Notes: generated by a model from the sequence alone, not told the origin. DNA of 64,000 nucleotides from Bradyrhizobium aeschynomenes (GCF_013178945.1 NZ_JABFDM010000001.1:744001-808000); one strand, 5' to 3'; counted from the stretch's first letter, positions 56,008 to 64,000 are shown. Numbers and translations are program-made.

Positions 56008-57342
56008 ATGAGCCAGCGGTTCGACGTCATTCTGAAATCCGGCACTGTGGTCAATCAGGACGGCGAAGGCGTCCGCGACATCGGCATTTCAGATGGACGC
56101 ATCGTGGAGATCGGCGATCTCGGCGCCGCCTCGGCTGCCGACATCATCGACTGCAAGGGCCTGCACGTGCTGCCCGGCGTGATCGACACCCAGGTGCATT
56201 TCCGCGAGCCTGGTTTGACCCACAAGGAGGATCTCGAAACCGGCTCGCGCAGCGCCGTGATGGGCGGCGTCACCGCCGTGTTCGAGATGCCCAACACCAA
56301 TCCGCTGACGGTCACCGAGGAGGCGTTCACCGCCAAGGTCGCAGCCGGGCGCCATCGCATGCATTGCGACTTCGCCTTCTTCATCGGCGGCACCCGCGAG
56401 AATGTCGAGCAGCTGCCGGTGCTGGAGCGCGCCGAGGGCTGCGCCGGCGTCAAGGTGTTCGTCGGCTCCTCCACCGGCTCACTGCTGGTCGAGGACGACG
56501 ACAGCCTTCGCCGCATCTTCCAGGTGATCCGCCGCCGCGCCGCGTTCCACGCCGAGGACGAGTATCGCCTCAACGAGCGCAAGGACCTGCGCGTCGAGAA
56601 CGACCCGCGCTCGCACCCGGTGTGGCGCGACGAGGAGGCGGCGCTGCGCGCCACCCAGCGTCTCGTCAACCTCGCGCACGAGACCGGCAAGCGCATCCAC
56701 GTGCTGCACATCTCGACCAAGGAAGAGATCGTCTACCTGCGCGACCACAAGGACGTCGCGACCGTCGAAGCGACGCCGCATCATCTCACGCTCGCGGCGC
56801 CGGAGTGCTACGAGCGGCTCGGCACCTACGCGCAGATGAATCCGCCGGTGCGCTCCGCCGACCATCGCGACGTGATCTGGTGGGGCGTCCACCAGGGCAT
56901 CGTCGACATCCTCGGCTCGGACCACGCCCCGCACACCGCCGAGGAGAAGGCCAAGACCTATCCGGCGTCGCCCTCCGGCATGACCGGCGTGCAGACCCTG
57001 GTGCCGATCATGCTCGATCACGTCAACGCCGGCCGGCTGTCGCTGCAACGGTTCGTCGACCTCACCAGCGCCGGCCCCGCGCGCATCTACAACATCGCCC
57101 GGAAGGGCCGCATCGCCGCCGGCTACGACGCCGACCTGACGATCGTCGACCTCAAGCGCAGCGAGACCATCACCAACGAATGGATTGCCTCCAAAGCCGG
57201 ATGGACGCCCTATGACGGCGTGCGCGTCACCGGCTGGCCGGTCGGCACCTTCGTGCGCGGCCAGCGCGTGATGTGGCAGGGCGAGCTGCTGACGCCGGCG
57301 ACGGGCGAGCCGGTGCGCTTCATGGAAACGCTGCGAGCGTAA
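56008..57342 (+). CDS. dihydroorotase-like amidohydrolase (first metal His replaced by Gln)
   Basis: A 444-residue member of the dihydroorotase/allantoinase branch of cyclic amidohydrolases. The N-terminal beta segment ends GLHVLPGVIDTQVHFREPG. In ordinary dihydroorotases this is D-x-H-x-H; here it is Gln62 and His64, so one metal ligand is changed. The other active-site residues are present: the carboxylated Lys region GVKVFVGSSTGSLL, His in AFHAEDEYRL and HVLHISTKEE, and the Asp in GSDHAPHT. It could be a working but modified dihydroorotase or a relative with another hydantoin- or ureide-type substrate. ATG 56008 has GAGGGG upstream; ATG 55987 is an alternative start. It is divergent from ygfZ. 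Confidence 0.82.
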   Translation: MSQRFDVILKSGTVVNQDGEGVRDIGISDGRIVEIGDLGAASAADIIDCKGLHVLPGVIDTQVHFREPGLTHKEDLETGSRSAVMGGVTAVFEMPNTNPLTVTEEAFTAKVAAGRHRMHCDFAFFIGGTRENVEQLPVLERAEGCAGVKVFVGSSTGSLLVEDDDSLRRIFQVIRRRAAFHAEDEYRLNERKDLRVENDPRSHPVWRDEEAALRATQRLVNLAHETGKRIHVLHISTKEEIVYLRDHKDVATVEATPHHLTLAAPECYERLGTYAQMNPPVRSADHRDVIWWGVHQGIVDILGSDHAPHTAEEKAKTYPASPSGMTGVQTLVPIMLDHVNAGRLSLQRFVDLTSAGPARIYNIARKGRIAAGYDADLTIVDLKRSETITNEWIASKAGWTPYDGVRVTGWPVGTFVRGQRVMWQGELLTPATGEPVRFMETLRA

Positions 57343-57452
57343 CAGCGACGCTGTTCGCACGCGACCGCCCCGCGGACGGTTGCCTTGCCCGCCTTGCGGA
57401 CTGCGTTTATCGCTCGCAAGGATGCGGAGCGCCTACTGCGCCTCGCGGCCGT

Positions 57453-57968
57453 TCACCCGAACAGCTTGTCGATGTCGTCCTGGGAAATCGCCACGCCCGT
57501 CCGCTGCGGCCCGTTCAACAGGCTTGGCGTGCTCGGGGCAGCAAGCTCGGCCGCCATCCGCGCCAGCTCATCTTTTCCCCAGATGCGGACGAGCCGGTTG
57601 ATATGCTCCTCCATGAACTTCAGCGACTTGACCACGCGGGTGATCCGCTGCCCGGTGAGGTCCTGAAACGCGCAGGCCTCGAACACCTTGTTGGTGCTGT
57701 CGACGATCTCGTCGCAGACCGCCACGGTCGCCGGGTCCTTGACGCCTTGCAACTTGGCGACGCTGGCGCTGATCGCCTCCATGCTTTCGAGGATCGTGTT
57801 CCCGGCGACTTCCGTGTTTTCCACGATCGCGTCGAGGGTGTCGGTCATCGACGCGAAGCTGCCCTTGTCGCCCTGAAGAGCGGCGAGTTCGCGCCGCATG
57901 CTGCTAATGTTGCCGAACATCTCGACCAGGAGCGTCTTCAGCATCCTCTCTTCTTCTGGCGCAATCAT
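57453..57968 (-). CDS. CheZ-like CheY-phosphate phosphatase
   Basis: A 171-residue helical protein resembling CheZ, which removes phosphate from CheY. The catalytic-type motif ACAFQDLTGQRITRVVKSL matches the CheZ FQDLTGQ segment, with the Asp and Gln known to be essential in E. coli. The rest of the protein forms two long amphipathic helices (VEMFGNISSMRRELAALQ; NTILESMEAISASVAKL). The C-terminal tail VAISQDDIDKLFG looks like a CheY-docking peptide and also resembles the FliM N-terminus. It stands alone, convergent with the dihydroorotase-like gene. No cheY or cheA gene is in the window. Confidence 0.82.
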   Translation of the reverse strand: MIAPEEERMLKTLLVEMFGNISSMRRELAALQGDKGSFASMTDTLDAIVENTEVAGNTILESMEAISASVAKLQGVKDPATVAVCDEIVDSTNKVFEACAFQDLTGQRITRVVKSLKFMEEHINRLVRIWGKDELARMAAELAAPSTPSLLNGPQRTGVAISQDDIDKLFG

Positions 57969-58572
57969 CAGAAATCCCCGACTTTCCCTTCAACGTTTCC
58001 TCAACTGAAGTCTTCACGTGGTCGCTGCCAACTCGGCTGCTCTGCCGTGATGGCATTCCGGATTTCGGTTCGGCGGTGACCAGCTCGCGACACGGCTATC
58101 GAGACTTCGCGCAAGTTCGGTACTGTGGTCACTGAGATAGGTGAAGATCAGCTCCCTAGTATTTCTCGTTTTCGTTAAGGGGACATGTTCATTCCTTTCA
58201 AAAGCCTCCAAAAACTATCCTGTGAAGGTTTCGAATGCGGAATGGCTGCCGATAGGGGAGGGCGCATCCACGCGCAAACCTCTGATAAGCCTTCGGCATC
58301 CGGGTTCACCGATGCCGCACGTAAGACTCCGGATATCGCTTTCGCTCGTCGGTATCAGTTCGGAACTCGTGTGGGCCGCGCCGAAGGTCGTCCATTGACC
58401 TATCTCGGATGGTCTGGTCATCGCTGGCGGGGAACCCGGACATCAGCCGTCGAGTGGCCGCAAGGCTGCCTTTGACCCATTGCTGGCCTTCTGAGAAGTT
58501 GTCATCGTCGTGCGATGAGACGCAGGGCCATGCGCTGACAAGTCTGTCGGGGTTTCACTGAAGGTGAGGCGG
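57969..58572. other. 604-base AT-richer region without a supported gene
   Basis: No recognised gene. Composition is clearly less GC-rich than in the genes to the left. Short frames here show no domain. At 58471 a TTTGACCCATTG sequence resembles the degenerate TGACCC...GGGG motif seen again at 59179 and 60010. Confidence 0.45.
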
Positions 58573-59024
58573 TCAATAGGCTCCCTTCCTATTTTTGCTG
58601 AATGACCTGGGCGCGGCTTCTTGGACGTGCAGAGCGATCTCGTTTTCGCTCTGGCTACCGCCGATCGCGGCGCGTCCGCCGAAGATGACATGGGACACTG
58701 AGCGGATGCCTGCTGCCGCAGATCGGCCTGCCTCCTGTTCGACGCGCTTGTGCTGGATGGGGTCGAGGGCGATTGCGTGTGCTTCCGCACGCTCGAACCC
58801 ATAGTCTGCGGCAATGCCGGCGAGCACATCTGCATCACCGATGTTCTTTGCGCCAAGGAAGTAAGCTTCGGTGATCGCCACCGCGAGCCGATGCTGCGTG
58901 CCACGTTCGCTGGCGGCAAGGATGAGGGCGTGGGCCGGCTGCTGGCATACGCCCAAAGCTGGCGGCTGAGATCGAGTTCCAGCCCCGAGACTCGCTCTTC
59001 GCCTTCGGGCCGTGCAAACGCCAC
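58573..59024 (-). pseudogene. truncated, frameshifted DsbA/FrnE-family oxidoreductase
   Basis: Two minus-strand frames carry successive parts of one DsbA/FrnE (2-hydroxychromene isomerase-like) protein. Frame 1 (about 58957-59024) has ARPEGEERVSGLELDLSRQL. Frame 2 (58573 to about 58950) has QPAHALILAASERGTQHRL, AYFLGAKNIGDADVLAGIA and GIRSVSHVIFGGRAAIGGSQ. The order and spacing match the helical insertion and C-terminal thioredoxin half of the family. A frameshift lies near 58950, and the N-terminal thioredoxin half with its CxxC or Ser motif is missing, so the gene is dead. The surrounding DNA is AT-richer, which fits decayed acquired sequence. Confidence 0.6.
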
Positions 59025-59262
59025 CTTCGGATCAACTCAGCCAAGAGCGCGCTTCGGACCTCGTATTGTGCCGCTCGACATCTGCTTCTGGCCCGTCCAG
59101 GGAGTTGGCTGGCGCTGACGACGGTTGCTATCGGGATGCAGACGGGCGTTCGTGACCTTCGAAGGACAGTGCAGCTCTTGACCCGAAGGGGAAATCGTTG
59201 TGACCTTGTAGATGTTTCCAAGTAGGTAGGCTCTCGACATCACATTGCGAGTGACAGAGCGC

Positions 59263-59910
59263 ATGACAGTCGAACTGCACGGCTACCAGTACAGCGTATA
59301 CTCGTGGATTGCTCGGTTGGCTCTCCATGAAAAGGGAGTGGTGCACAATTGGATTGAAGTAAATCCGTTCTCCGAAAATGTACCTGCAAGCTACCTCGTC
59401 ATCCATCCCTTCAAGCGCGTTCCTGCGCTGGTCCACGACGCCTTCTTCGTTTACGAGACGGGCGCCATCACGCGATACGTGGATGAGGCCTTTGATGGTC
59501 CGAAGCTCCAGCCCACCGAGCCAACCGAGCGAGCGCGCTGTAGTCAGATCATGTCGATCGTGGACAGCTACGCTTATTGGCCTCTGGTAAGACAGGTCTT
59601 TTCGCACAGGGTATTCAGGCCGCGCTTGAAGCGATCGGCTGACGAAAGCGAGGTTCAACGGGGCCTCGACGCAACGCCAAAGGTACTTTCGGCTCTGGAG
59701 ACAGTTTCTGGCCAGGGGCAATACCTCGTCGGTAACACTTTGTCGTTGGCTGATATCCACCTCGCGCCCATGATCGGCTACTTTGTGATGGCCCCCGAAG
59801 GGGCGGCGCTTTTGCGGAAGCACATCAAGCTCAGTCGATGGTGGTCGGCGCTCTCCCAGAGGACTGCGTTCTTGGCCACGCGGCCGGGATTACCCCGAGC
59901 ACCGCAGTAA
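59263..59910 (+). CDS. glutathione S-transferase family protein
   Basis: A 215-residue cytosolic protein with the two-domain GST layout. The N-terminal half starts MTVELHGYQYSVYSWIARLA and includes PFKRVPALVHD and ETGAITRYVDE (glutathione gamma-glutamyl loop, Glu-Thr in place of the usual Glu-Ser). The C-terminal half has LVGNTLSLADIHLAPMIGYF. The active-site residue is probably a Ser in YSVYSW rather than the Cys of the GST at 2517. Codons are visibly AT-richer than those of neighbouring core genes, so it may be acquired. Substrate unknown. Confidence 0.83.
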   Translation: MTVELHGYQYSVYSWIARLALHEKGVVHNWIEVNPFSENVPASYLVIHPFKRVPALVHDAFFVYETGAITRYVDEAFDGPKLQPTEPTERARCSQIMSIVDSYAYWPLVRQVFSHRVFRPRLKRSADESEVQRGLDATPKVLSALETVSGQGQYLVGNTLSLADIHLAPMIGYFVMAPEGAALLRKHIKLSRWWSALSQRTAFLATRPGLPRAPQ

Positions 59911-60144
59911 CGACTGCGCTTGGCCCATCTCGGACTCCAGCCCGGCGCCGGGATGTCCGCTTTGGCGGGACAGCGGGGGTAGGCCATTGAGCGGACGAAC
60001 GGCTGTTTCTGACCCAAAAGGGGACGTTGGCTTGCGGTAATTTTAACTCTTATCGGCCATCTGCTTACCCTGGCCGTTGGACTTGGGAAAACTCTCGCGC
60101 GCCTATGCGGACGTGCCTGAGGATCTTTGTTGGGGGGACCGTCG

Positions 60145-61275
60145 ATGGTGCAGGAAAGTTCACGGCCGCGGATCGGCGAAGGGCGCATTGGCAGTTCTCT
60201 CTGCGCCGCGATCGGCGTGCTCAGCGTCGCTGCGGTGCTGTGCCTGCGCTACCCCGCCTTCCTCACGACGCCCGAGCTGCGCGTCCATTACGACGTCGAG
60301 CTGCTCCGCCTCACCCTCGCGGTCACCATGGTCGTCGGTGCCTGGCTCGGCGTCGTCGGGATCGTGCTTGGCGGCCTGCGGCTGAGCGCTGCGATCGGCC
60401 TCAGCGCGCTCTTCCTCGCCACGCTGCTGGGCGGGCCCTACGTGCCGACGCCGGATTTTCTTCAGCCGCGCTTCTATCTCGGCCTCGATTGGCTGGTGCT
60501 CGACCTCTTCTTCACGGGGGCTGCCTTCGTGCTGCTCGAGTGGGTCTTCCCGCGGGTGCGGCCGGAGCAGGGGCCGCTCAGTCCCGGCTGGAGGCTCGAT
60601 CTCGCTTATTTCGGCGTCAACCACCTGCTGATCGGCGTCTTCCTGGTGGTCTCGACCCATTTTGCCCATGACGCTTTCGCCTGGGCGATCAGCCCGTCAC
60701 TGCAGGCACATGTCGTGGCCCTGCCGGCGTTCGTCCGCTTCTTGCTGGTCATCCTGGCCGCTGATGCCGTCGAATACGTTGCCCACCGCGCCTATCATGA
60801 GGTGCCGTGGTTGTGGCGAATCCATGCGGTCCATCATTCGCCGGAACACATGGACTGGCTCTCGGGATCGCGCCTGCATTTCCTCGAGCCGTTGGCAACG
60901 CGCGCTCTGGTGCTGGTGCCGATCGTCCTGCTCGGCTTCCCGCAGGACACGATCTTCGCCTATCTCGTCTTCATCTCGGTGCAATCCGTGCTGATCCATT
61001 CCAACATCAAGATGGATGTGGGCTGGCTGCGCTATGTGATCGTCACGCCGCAATTCCATCATTGGCACCACGCGTCGGACGCCGAGGCGCTCGACAAGAA
61101 CTACGCAGCCCACACGCCGCTGTTCGACATGATCGGCGGAACCTGGCATCTGCCCAAGGATCGCTGGCCGGTCAGATACGGCACGGTGAAGCCGATCCCC
61201 GGCGGCATGCTCGGCCAGTTCATGCACCCCTTCGTCGGGCCGGTGAAGGAATTCCTCGAACATCGCGACCCATGA
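60145..61275 (+). CDS. sterol desaturase/fatty acid hydroxylase superfamily membrane protein
   Basis: A 376-residue integral membrane di-iron enzyme. About six hydrophobic helices in the first 215 residues are followed by the histidine boxes HRAYHEVPW, HAVHHSPEHMDW and QFHHWHHASDAE, with HSNIKMD and DKNYAAHTPLFD between or after, as in the fatty acid hydroxylase superfamily. The reaction is probably hydroxylation or desaturation of a lipid (fatty acid, carotenoid or hopanoid); which one cannot be told. ATG 60145 follows a GGGGGGA sequence; an in-frame TTG at 60127 is less likely. Return to high-GC codon use here marks the right border of the AT-richer stretch. Confidence 0.88.
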   Translation: MVQESSRPRIGEGRIGSSLCAAIGVLSVAAVLCLRYPAFLTTPELRVHYDVELLRLTLAVTMVVGAWLGVVGIVLGGLRLSAAIGLSALFLATLLGGPYVPTPDFLQPRFYLGLDWLVLDLFFTGAAFVLLEWVFPRVRPEQGPLSPGWRLDLAYFGVNHLLIGVFLVVSTHFAHDAFAWAISPSLQAHVVALPAFVRFLLVILAADAVEYVAHRAYHEVPWLWRIHAVHHSPEHMDWLSGSRLHFLEPLATRALVLVPIVLLGFPQDTIFAYLVFISVQSVLIHSNIKMDVGWLRYVIVTPQFHHWHHASDAEALDKNYAAHTPLFDMIGGTWHLPKDRWPVRYGTVKPIPGGMLGQFMHPFVGPVKEFLEHRDP

Positions 61276-62009
61276 CGCGGCGCGCGCTGTCGCCAGCATG
61301 CGTGTCGCAGCGCATCGGCTCACTGAGGACAATCGGGTGAGGGCCGCCGGTCGGGCGAATCAGGCCACGATCTGCTCGTCCTGGCGACGCTCTCAGCTAC
61401 GACAACTCCACAAAACCCACGCGCCGAAACGGCAATTTCGTGCGTCACCTCAAGGCGATCGCGCGCGCGGCACCATTTGGTTGCAGAATTCGTCTTTCTT
61501 TTTTCCAGAATTCGTGCCATTCCTCGACCCATCCCGCCTCATCGAGAGGGGCGTACGCGCGGTCGTCACGAGACGCGAGGCGGGGAGGCGGTGGACGTAT
61601 CGGGTTGCAGCGTGGCTTTGGCTCGCGCGGACGAACAATTGCGATGCGGACGACCAAGTCGTGTGGTCCTGGCCTCCCGGTGCCGAGGTCAAGCCGGCGA
61701 TCGATGCGAGAGTGTCGGCGCGGGCGATGGGGGCAATCAAGCCGGTCCCCAGGGAGAGCACGAAGCAGGCGTTAAAACCATCGCGCAGGGAAGGCTGGGC
61801 TCATCCGGCTGCACCTGTGGTTCCTGCCCCGTGCTTTTTGTTCGCACGGGGGCCATGGGCGTCAGCCGACGCCCAGCCTTCCCTGCGCCCTCGACTGAAC
61901 GAGGGACGAACGTGGGTCATCGCTCGGACGCGAAATGCGCCGCGAGGACGATGAGGCATGTCTGAGTGCTGTTTGAGATGTGAAGACGGATACGTCGGAG
62001 TCTTCGAAC
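61276..62009. other. 734-base intergenic region containing repeat copy 2
   Basis: No gene. Positions 61546-61964 are copy 2 of the dispersed structured repeat. A TTTTTTCCAGAATTC sequence just before it (61497-61511) has a counterpart before copy 1 (TTTTTCAGAATTC near 1711), so the element may extend further left. Frames such as 61298-61954 follow the repeat and are not supported as genes. Confidence 0.6.
61546..61964. repeat. dispersed structured repeat, copy 2
   Basis: The same element and orientation as 1783-2224. The outer stem pairs 61783-61800 with 61871-61888 over 18 bases (GCGCAGGGAAGGCTGGGC). The inner hairpin pairs 61827-61834 with 61844-61851 (CCCCGTGC/GCACGGGG) around a T-rich 9-base loop. 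A possible third small stem (GGGCGTC/GACGCCC) partly overlaps the outer stem. Relative to copy 1 two base pairs of each main stem have changed on both sides, keeping the pairing. Confidence 0.85.
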
Positions 62010-62276
62010 CTACTGCGTCACGCGCGACAGCGAGAATTCGCCGTTGCGGATGCGCTCGGGAAACCCCTCGACGAAGGTCGCGACCGCGTCCTCGCCATAG
62101 GTCGTCACGAACTCGGCGAGCGCGGCGAACAGGCTGGCCTGGGCCAGGCAGTCGCCATCGACGCCGTCATGGCGCGCTTCCGCCCAGGCTTCGTTGAGAT
62201 AGCTGAGCGCGGCCTGCTTCTGCTCATGGTCAGGCAGGACGTCGGGGAGGGCGCTGAAGGTAACGGGGAAGCTCAT
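62010..62276 (-). CDS. small hypothetical protein
   Basis: An 88-residue cytosolic protein (MSFPVTFSALPDVLPDHEQK, then AEARHDGVDGDCLAQASLFA and ATFVEGFPERIRNGEFSLSR). It is helical and acidic, with no motif I know. ATG 62276 is preferred to an in-frame start at 62351, which would add a basic tail. It is the last of a row of minus-strand genes. Confidence 0.6.
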   Translation of the reverse strand: MSFPVTFSALPDVLPDHEQKQAALSYLNEAWAEARHDGVDGDCLAQASLFAALAEFVTTYGEDAVATFVEGFPERIRNGEFSLSRVTQ

Positions 62277-62422
62277 TGAATTCAGTCTGGCGGGGCGCCG
62301 CGGCGCAAGGAAATCCGAACGCGGGCGCGCCGGACGAGTGAGGTTTACCACGCAGGGCGCGGACGCCTAGGCCAGTTCTTTAGGAAAGGTTAACAAGGTT
62401 AACGCAATCGGGGATAACCGCC

Positions 62423-62818
62423 TCAATTGGCGTAGCGTGCCGTGAGGTCGCGCGAGATCTTGGAGCCCTCGTCGATGTAGCGGCGGATCGCCACCATCGC
62501 GGCCGGCGTGCAGGTGCGGTAGGTCTGCTGGAAGCCGTTATAGCCGCGGTTGAAGCCGGCGATCATGCGGGCGCGGCGCTCGCCCGATGGCGTCTCGGCA
62601 TCGATCAGCGCCTGCATCTGGTTGCGCCATTTGGCGCCCTCGTTGCTGCCGCAGATGCCGCGGAGGTAATGGAGTGTGCCGAGGATCTCGGCCAGCCGCT
62701 GCAGGTCGCCATCGAACGGCGCAGCCGCGTCCTGCGCCCGCGCGGGGGCGACGGCACAGGCCAGCACGAGCATGAGGACGGCCAGGAGGCGGTTGGATGT
62801 GATATGCACGGACGTCAT
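62423..62818 (-). CDS. TIGR02301-family exported protein
   Basis: A 131-residue protein with a signal peptide (LLAVLMLVLACAVAPARA, cleavage before QDAA) and a helical mature domain with the pattern LAEILGTLHYLRGICGSNEG, KWRNQM and ERRARMIAGFNRGYNGFQQT, plus two Cys (GIC and RTC) that may pair. This matches the TIGR02301/DUF2385 family of alphaproteobacteria, of unknown function and often next to a Nudix gene, as here. Confidence 0.82.
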   Translation of the reverse strand: MTSVHITSNRLLAVLMLVLACAVAPARAQDAAAPFDGDLQRLAEILGTLHYLRGICGSNEGAKWRNQMQALIDAETPSGERRARMIAGFNRGYNGFQQTYRTCTPAAMVAIRRYIDEGSKISRDLTARYAN

Positions 62819-62849
62819 ATGCCTTTGCTGGGCGGCGGGCGCAAGGCGG

Positions 62850-63281
62850 CTACACCAGGGCTCGCGCGGCGGCGATGATGTCCGGCAGGCCGTCGGTCAG
62901 GGGGAGGCCATCGAGCGCTTCGGGAACGCGCCACTGGGCGTCGTCGAGCTCCTCGTTCAAGCGGGCCTCGCCCGCCTGCCAGCGTGCGGCGAAGGGGAGG
63001 ATCACGTAATGGCCGCCGCCGCCTTTGCCGCCGCTGCTGGCCGGGAGCACCTCGCGCCAGCCGGCAAGGCCGACGACGGCGATCGAAAGCCCGGTCTCCT
63101 CCATGACCTCGCGCGCGATCGCGGCGTGCAGGTCCTCGCCGAACTCGACCCGTCCGCCGGGCAGGGTGTAGACGCCCTTGGCCGGCGCGCGGGCGCGGCG
63201 CACCAGCAGGATCTTGCCGTCGCGAAAGATGGCGGCGCTGACGGCGAGTTGGGGATGACGGGGCGGAGTTTCAGTCGTCAT
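62850..63281 (-). CDS. Nudix hydrolase
   Basis: A 143-residue hydrolase of nucleoside diphosphate derivatives. The Nudix box is complete: GGRVEFGEDLHAAIAREVME followed by ETGL, satisfying G-x5-E-x7-R-E-U-x-E-E-x-G-U. AAIFRDGKILLVRRARAPAKG precedes it. The substrate (oxidised nucleotide, ADP-ribose or other) cannot be assigned. ATG 63281 is the likely start. It lies 31 bases before the TIGR02301 gene on the same strand, a conserved pairing. Confidence 0.9.
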   Translation of the reverse strand: MTTETPPRHPQLAVSAAIFRDGKILLVRRARAPAKGVYTLPGGRVEFGEDLHAAIAREVMEETGLSIAVVGLAGWREVLPASSGGKGGGGHYVILPFAARWQAGEARLNEELDDAQWRVPEALDGLPLTDGLPDIIAAARALV

Positions 63282-63347
63282 GCGGGCGGCTCCAGCAGGG
63301 GTCTGCACTCTACCGTGAAGACCGCCGCGCTGGCAGTACGTCGCAAC

Positions 63348-63902
63348 TCAATAGCTCGCCATGATGGCGTCGACGGCATCGACCTCATCGACTTCCGACA
63401 CCGGTTCCGGATCGAACTCGATGTCGCCGTTGATGATGCCGCCGGCCTGGGAGACCAGCGGCTTGACCCAGCCGGCAGCCTGCTCCGCGAGCTTGGCCTT
63501 GGTCGCGTCCTGCTTGGCCTCGCGCATCGCGGTGCCGACCGCCAGCAGGATGTCGGTCATGGTCTTGGTGAGATGATCGAAGCGGTCGCGAATCGCCGGC
63601 TCGGCCTGCTCATAGGCCTCGATGACGAGATCGCGGGCCTTGAAATTGGTGTGCGTGAAATGTTCTGGATAGGTCAGCGGCGACCAGGCCAGGAAGTCCT
63701 CGGCGCATTCCGGAATGTCGGGAATCATTTCGAGCAGCATGACTGCCTCGTTGAAATGATTCAGATAGTCGGTGGCGAGTCCGGTGCGCGGGTTGATGTT
63801 GGCGGCGCGCAGGATCGCGGCGCGCGCCGGATCAATAGCGCTGCCAGCCGGTCGTTGGGTCGTGCGATCGGAAGGCACGGAATGGGTCGCCGCTGCGGTC
63901 AT
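63348..63902 (-). CDS. conserved-type hypothetical protein
   Basis: A 184-residue soluble protein. It contains AAILRAANINPRTGLATDYL and NHFNEAVMLLEMIPDIPECA, followed by FKARDLVIEAYEQAEPAIRD, with a Cys and several aromatic residues. It ends in an acidic segment (DEVDAVDAIMASY). It is helical with no motif I can name; I recall similar proteins in other Rhizobiales. ATG 63902 is the chosen start. It is divergent from the SRAP gene at the right edge. Confidence 0.65.
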   Translation of the reverse strand: MTAAATHSVPSDRTTQRPAGSAIDPARAAILRAANINPRTGLATDYLNHFNEAVMLLEMIPDIPECAEDFLAWSPLTYPEHFTHTNFKARDLVIEAYEQAEPAIRDRFDHLTKTMTDILLAVGTAMREAKQDATKAKLAEQAAGWVKPLVSQAGGIINGDIEFDPEPVSEVDEVDAVDAIMASY

Positions 63903-63964
63903 CCGCTGCAGTGTTGGCAACCCAAGTTAAAAGGTGCTGAACACACGACCATTTGAGTGAGATT

Positions 63965-64000
63965 ATGTGTGGACGCTTCGTGATCACTTCACCACCCGCG
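63965..64000 (+). CDS. SRAP (YedK/HMCES) family protein, first 12 codons
   Basis: The last bases encode MCGRFVITSPPA, cut by the window edge. MCGRF is the strongly conserved N-terminus of SOS-response-associated peptidase (SRAP) proteins, where Cys2 becomes the catalytic residue that bonds covalently to abasic sites in single-stranded DNA. The role is shielding of abasic sites during replication. No LexA box is seen in the 60 bases upstream. Confidence 0.75.
   Translation, partial: MCGRFVITSPPA

Noticed and set aside
58443..59024. A 193-codon minus-strand frame as an intact gene
   Set aside because: Only its first residues match the DsbA/FrnE family. The matching C-terminal sequence continues in another frame, so it is part of a pseudogene.

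Overview
The window looks like chromosomal DNA from an alphaproteobacterium of the Bradyrhizobium/Rhodopseudomonas group. The reasons are the high GC content, the CcrM-type methyltransferase, the DUF1236, DUF6894 and TIGR02301 families, the bphO-bphP pair and several intergenic palindromic repeats that, as I recall, are typical of that group. This placement is an inference from gene content and style. I found no rRNA, tRNA, CRISPR array or intact insertion sequence.

Layout. 1-2.5 kb: accessory segment with two minus-strand genes (one resembling Imm11/DUF1629 immunity proteins) and copy 1 of a structured dispersed repeat. 2.5-8.4 kb: beta-class GST, LysR regulator, fused double SnoaL-like protein, then a heme oxygenase overlapping a bacteriophytochrome hybrid HWE kinase. 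8.8-17.7 kb: secreted/anchored Ala-Pro-rich protein, ccrM, YpfJ-type metalloprotease, moaB, a gene broken by an amber codon, a MarR-GNAT fusion, a short glycosyltransferase and phosphoketolase. 17.8-25 kb: radical SAM protein behind a LexA-type box, VOC protein, RNase HII, GT39-like membrane protein, family-4 UDG and ETF-ubiquinone oxidoreductase. 25-36 kb: TPR protein, ispE, polyprenyl diphosphate synthase, DUF2007 plus a methyltransferase, S49 peptidase, and glyQ-glyS. 36-46 kb: DUF1236, DUF3096, ppdK with a histone-H1-like N-terminal tail, SleB-type hydrolase, nadB, MFS transporter and an AcuI-like reductase. 46-57.5 kb: small conserved proteins, chemoreceptor, large DUF2339 membrane protein, PTP-like phosphatase, a tight minus-strand operon (ygfZ-tag-HD-two small membrane proteins), a dihydroorotase-like enzyme and a CheZ-like protein. 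58-64 kb: an AT-richer stretch with a decayed DsbA/FrnE gene, a second GST, a sterol desaturase-type hydroxylase, copy 2 of the structured repeat, a group of small conserved genes with a Nudix hydrolase, and the first codons of an SRAP (YedK/HMCES) gene at the right edge.

Most of the window is housekeeping (translation, isoprenoids, cofactor synthesis, DNA repair and methylation) with accessory DNA at both ends. Several units fit together: BphO makes the biliverdin used by BphP; GlyQ and GlyS form one enzyme; ETF-QO feeds the quinone pool, and IspE plus the prenyl synthase lead to the quinone side chain; CcrM, RNase HII, UDG, Tag, the LexA-boxed radical SAM protein and SRAP are scattered genome-maintenance functions.

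The most unusual signal is the dispersed repeat present twice (1783-2224 and 61546-61964). It carries two nested stems, and the two copies differ by four compensatory base-pair changes, which suggests selection on a folded RNA or DNA structure. Other points of note are the GANTC cluster over the ccrM start, the LexA-type box, a family-4 UDG lacking two of the four Fe-S cysteines, a dihydroorotase-like enzyme with Gln in place of the first metal His, and H1-like tails on PpdK and RNase HII.
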